Source of the DNA: JBFJVZ01 sp041623895
GTDB taxonomy: Bacteria; Planctomycetota; Planctomycetia; Pirellulales; Pirellulaceae
Length of the DNA: 8,791 nt
Direction of reading: 5' to 3'
Assembly: GCA_041623895.1 (NCBI GenBank)
Contig: JBFJVZ010000343.1
Coordinates: forward strand, 1 to 8,791
The notes under the pieces were generated by a model that was given only the letters and a program-made list of their open reading frames with translations, made no database searches and was not told the origin of the DNA. Shown here in pieces: positions 6,762 to 8,791 of this stretch; the stretch's first letter is position 1, and each line of letters starts with the position of its first letter. Position numbers and translations under genes: made by a program.

Positions 6762-8012
6762 GTGATCAAGACCGCTGATTTGAAGTCACAAACACGGCGC
6801 GAGTTGGCTGACTTAGCAAAAAACTATGGAGTTGCTGGTTGGCATAGCATGCGAAAAGATGAATTGGTCGACGCCATCAGCAAGGTGCAACGTCGCTTGC
6901 GGAGAAGAGCCAATGCGAAGGCCGACAAGTCGAAGCCAAAAACGAAAAGCAATGGTAAATCCGAGCCGGCCAAAGTTCGCTCGTCCAGCACCATCAAGAG
7001 TTCTCGCACAGCAAGTAAAAAACCGGCCGCGCCCCGATCCGCTGCAGCAAGCAAACCGATCCCCAAGCTGAAGCCGCCACGCGTTTCCGCCAAGACCGCG
7101 CGTATTCGTGCCCAAATTCGCAAACGCCGCGAATCAATCCAGAAGAATAAAGATCTTTCCACCGGCACCCTGGTCGGTGGTGCTGCCGTCAAAAACGGTG
7201 CGCAACGCACTCGCGCTGAGGAACTACATCAAGATCGCGTGATTCTGTTGGTGCGAGACTCGTACTGGCTGCAGGCGAATTGGGAAATCACTCGCCGCAG
7301 TGTGGAACGGGCTCAGTCGGCGCTAGCGGAGCGTTGGCACACCGCGATTCCGGTGCTGCGTGTTCTGTCGGTAGCCGACGTCTCGGGTAACCGCGCCGAA
7401 ACGGTCGAACGCGACATCACGATTCACGGTGGTGTCGATAACTGGTACATCGACGTTGATCAGCCGCCGGCACGGTACCGCGTTTTGGTCGGGTATCTGG
7501 CGGACAATAGCGAATTCTACACGCTGTGCCGAAGCAACATTGTGGAGACACCGAGGCCGGGTGAATGCGAGCGCCTCGACGAGCATTGGCGCGATATTGC
7601 CGAAGACTACGAGCGTATCTACTCGCTGAGCGGTGGCTACGAACAGGACTCCGGGGATCTAAAAGATGTCTTCGAGGAACGGCTACATCGCCAGATGCCA
7701 CAAAAGGGCGAGCAGGGCCAAGTGGTGGGCGATCCCGCTTTGCTGCGGCAGGCCAAGCTGCCATTCAAGGTGGACGCCGAGCTGATTGTGTTTGGCAAAA
7801 CAGCTCCCGGCGCGTCGGTGATGGTCGCCGGCCGGCCCGTCAAACTGCAAGCGGACGGATCCTTTACCGTCCGCATGGAAATGCCCGACAAGCGGCAAGT
7901 GTTGCCCGTCACCTCCGAAAGCCGTGATGGGCTTCGCCAACGAACGACGGTGATCGCGGTGGAGCGAAATACCAAAATCATGGAGCCGGTCGAGCTGGAA
8001 GAACGGCTGTAG
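6762..8012 (+). CDS. Rho_N/SAP-like and DUF4912 domain protein with C-terminal Ig-like domain
   Basis: A 416-aa protein, GTG start. Residues about 6-42 (ADLKSQTRRELADLAKNYGV then MRKDELVDAI) fit the Rho N-terminal/SAP helix-extended-loop-helix fold that often contacts nucleic acid. Residues 43-150 are a Lys/Arg/Ser/Ala-rich, probably disordered and strongly basic linker. Residues about 157-268 resemble DUF4912: DRVILLVRDSYWLQANWEIT (158-177) is its aromatic L--RD---L-A-WE- start, and YRVLVGYLADNSEFYTLCRS (239-258) its later strands. An acidic stretch (268-310) follows. Residues about 335-402 (LIVFGKTAPGASVMVAGRPV, DGSFTVRMEM) resemble a small Ig-like/glucodextranase-B type beta domain. No signal peptide is visible, so a cytoplasmic location is inferred. 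In other bacteria DUF4912 genes occur near alpha-glucan enzymes; nothing here confirms such a role. Function unknown. Confidence 0.88.
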   Translation: MIKTADLKSQTRRELADLAKNYGVAGWHSMRKDELVDAISKVQRRLRRRANAKADKSKPKTKSNGKSEPAKVRSSSTIKSSRTASKKPAAPRSAAASKPIPKLKPPRVSAKTARIRAQIRKRRESIQKNKDLSTGTLVGGAAVKNGAQRTRAEELHQDRVILLVRDSYWLQANWEITRRSVERAQSALAERWHTAIPVLRVLSVADVSGNRAETVERDITIHGGVDNWYIDVDQPPARYRVLVGYLADNSEFYTLCRSNIVETPRPGECERLDEHWRDIAEDYERIYSLSGGYEQDSGDLKDVFEERLHRQMPQKGEQGQVVGDPALLRQAKLPFKVDAELIVFGKTAPGASVMVAGRPVKLQADGSFTVRMEMPDKRQVLPVTSESRDGLRQRTTVIAVERNTKIMEPVELEERL

Positions 8013-8036
8013 TTTTCTACCGCTCGCAAAACTCAC

Positions 8037-8791
8037 ATGAAGATCCTAGCCCATTCCGTGGCCGCGACCCTGCTGCTGGTTTCCACCGCGTTTGCACAAC
8101 CTGTCTCCGCTGAATCGACCAGCGACGCGATCAATGTGCTGCTGATCACCAGCGGGTGTTGCCACGACTACGACTTCCAAACCAAAGCGATGCAGTTGGC
8201 CTTCGATCAGCGCGGTGTCGCGGCCAACTGGACCGTCGTTAACGATGGCGGCAAAGGGACGTCGGCGGAAATCGACTTTTACAACAACCCGCGCTGGGCA
8301 GAAGGCTTTGATCTTGTCATCCACAATGAATGTTTTGCCAACACGGATGATGAAAACTACATCCGCAAAATCACCGAGCCACATCGGGCCGGCGTCAATG
8401 CCGTTGTCATTCATTGTGCCATGCATACCTATCGCGCGGCAAAGGTTGATGACTGGCGAAAGTTCCTGGGGGTCACCAGCCGCAGACACGAACATCAGAG
8501 CAACTACCCGATCAGGGTCGTTGCCGCAGGCCATCCGATCATGAAGGGTTTTCCCGACGGCCACAAATCCGCCAAGGACGAGTTGTACGTGATCGAAAAG
8601 GTCTGGCCCAAGACCACCATTCTGGCCACGTCCAAGAGCGAAAAGAACGAGCAGGAACACGGTGTCTTTTGGACCAACACCTTCGGCAAAGCCCGTGTCT
8701 TCGGTACGACCTACGGTCACTCCAAGGAAACGTTCCAGGACAAAGTGTTTCTGGACACGCTCACCAAGGGTGCCCAGTGGGCAGCGGGAAA
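8037..8791 (+). CDS. Secreted ThuA-family protein, 3'-truncated by window edge
   Basis: The frame opens at ATG 8037-8039 and remains open for 251 codons to the right edge. Residues 1-25 look like a signal peptide (ATLLLVSTAFA core, possible cleavage VSA|ES), so export is inferred. The rest fits the ThuA family, a class I glutamine amidotransferase-like alpha/beta fold named for trehalose utilisation. INVLLITSGCCHDYDFQ (32-48) is the first strand and loop, FDLVIHNECF (91-100) the second, NAVVIHCAMHTYR (121-133) the central nucleophile-elbow-like segment, and ARVFGTTYGHSKETF (219-233) the late GH motif. FLDTLTKGAQWAAG (238-251) matches the usual last helix, so little is probably missing. ThuA-type proteins are abundant in planctomycetes; biochemical function is unsettled. 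It follows the DUF4912 gene by 24 bases with no Shine-Dalgarno, so co-transcription is plausible. Confidence 0.9.
   Translation, partial: MKILAHSVAATLLLVSTAFAQPVSAESTSDAINVLLITSGCCHDYDFQTKAMQLAFDQRGVAANWTVVNDGGKGTSAEIDFYNNPRWAEGFDLVIHNECFANTDDENYIRKITEPHRAGVNAVVIHCAMHTYRAAKVDDWRKFLGVTSRRHEHQSNYPIRVVAAGHPIMKGFPDGHKSAKDELYVIEKVWPKTTILATSKSEKNEQEHGVFWTNTFGKARVFGTTYGHSKETFQDKVFLDTLTKGAQWAAG

Noticed and set aside
8046..8720. 224-codon minus-strand open frame opposite the ThuA-family gene
   Set aside because: The plus-strand frame has a signal peptide and ThuA-family motifs. The antisense frame has none and no ribosome site.

Overview
The window looks like a chromosomal segment of a planctomycete, most likely Pirellulaceae (Rhodopirellula-like). 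This is inferred from the sequence character of the ATP synthase subunits, the few clear Shine-Dalgarno sites, GTG/TTG starts, and the neighbouring secreted ThuA-family gene. No database search was possible, so the taxonomy is an inference.

Positions 1-6125 (minus strand) hold most of an F-type H+-ATP synthase operon. In transcription order it is: an AtpZ-like small membrane protein, an AtpI-like four-helix membrane protein, atpB (a), atpE (c), atpF (b), atpH (delta), atpA (alpha) and atpG (gamma). atpG runs off the left edge about 20 codons before its expected end. atpD (beta) and atpC (epsilon) are expected just outside the window. Having delta, and lacking Na+-ligand residues in subunit c, marks this as a canonical proton-type enzyme rather than an N-ATPase. 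The a, b and c subunits form the membrane sector, b and delta the peripheral stalk, alpha and gamma the catalytic head and rotor. AtpZ and AtpI homologues are linked in other bacteria to c-ring assembly or Mg2+ supply.

Positions 6126-6761 are a 636-base divergent intergenic region. It contains a perfect 8-bp inverted repeat, shorter palindromes and one doubtful small minus-strand ORF. It should carry the promoters of both the atp operon and the plus-strand genes, but I could not identify convincing promoter boxes.

Positions 6762-8791 (plus strand) hold a Rho_N/SAP plus DUF4912 protein with a basic linker and a C-terminal Ig-like domain. It is followed 24 bases later by a secreted ThuA-family protein that runs off the right edge.

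I see no clear undescribed multi-gene system. The points most worth a second look are a His/Asp/Glu-rich extracytoplasmic insert in subunit b behind a signal peptide, a His/acid-rich C-terminal tail on subunit a, in-frame short tandem duplications in both leader genes, and the intergenic inverted repeats.
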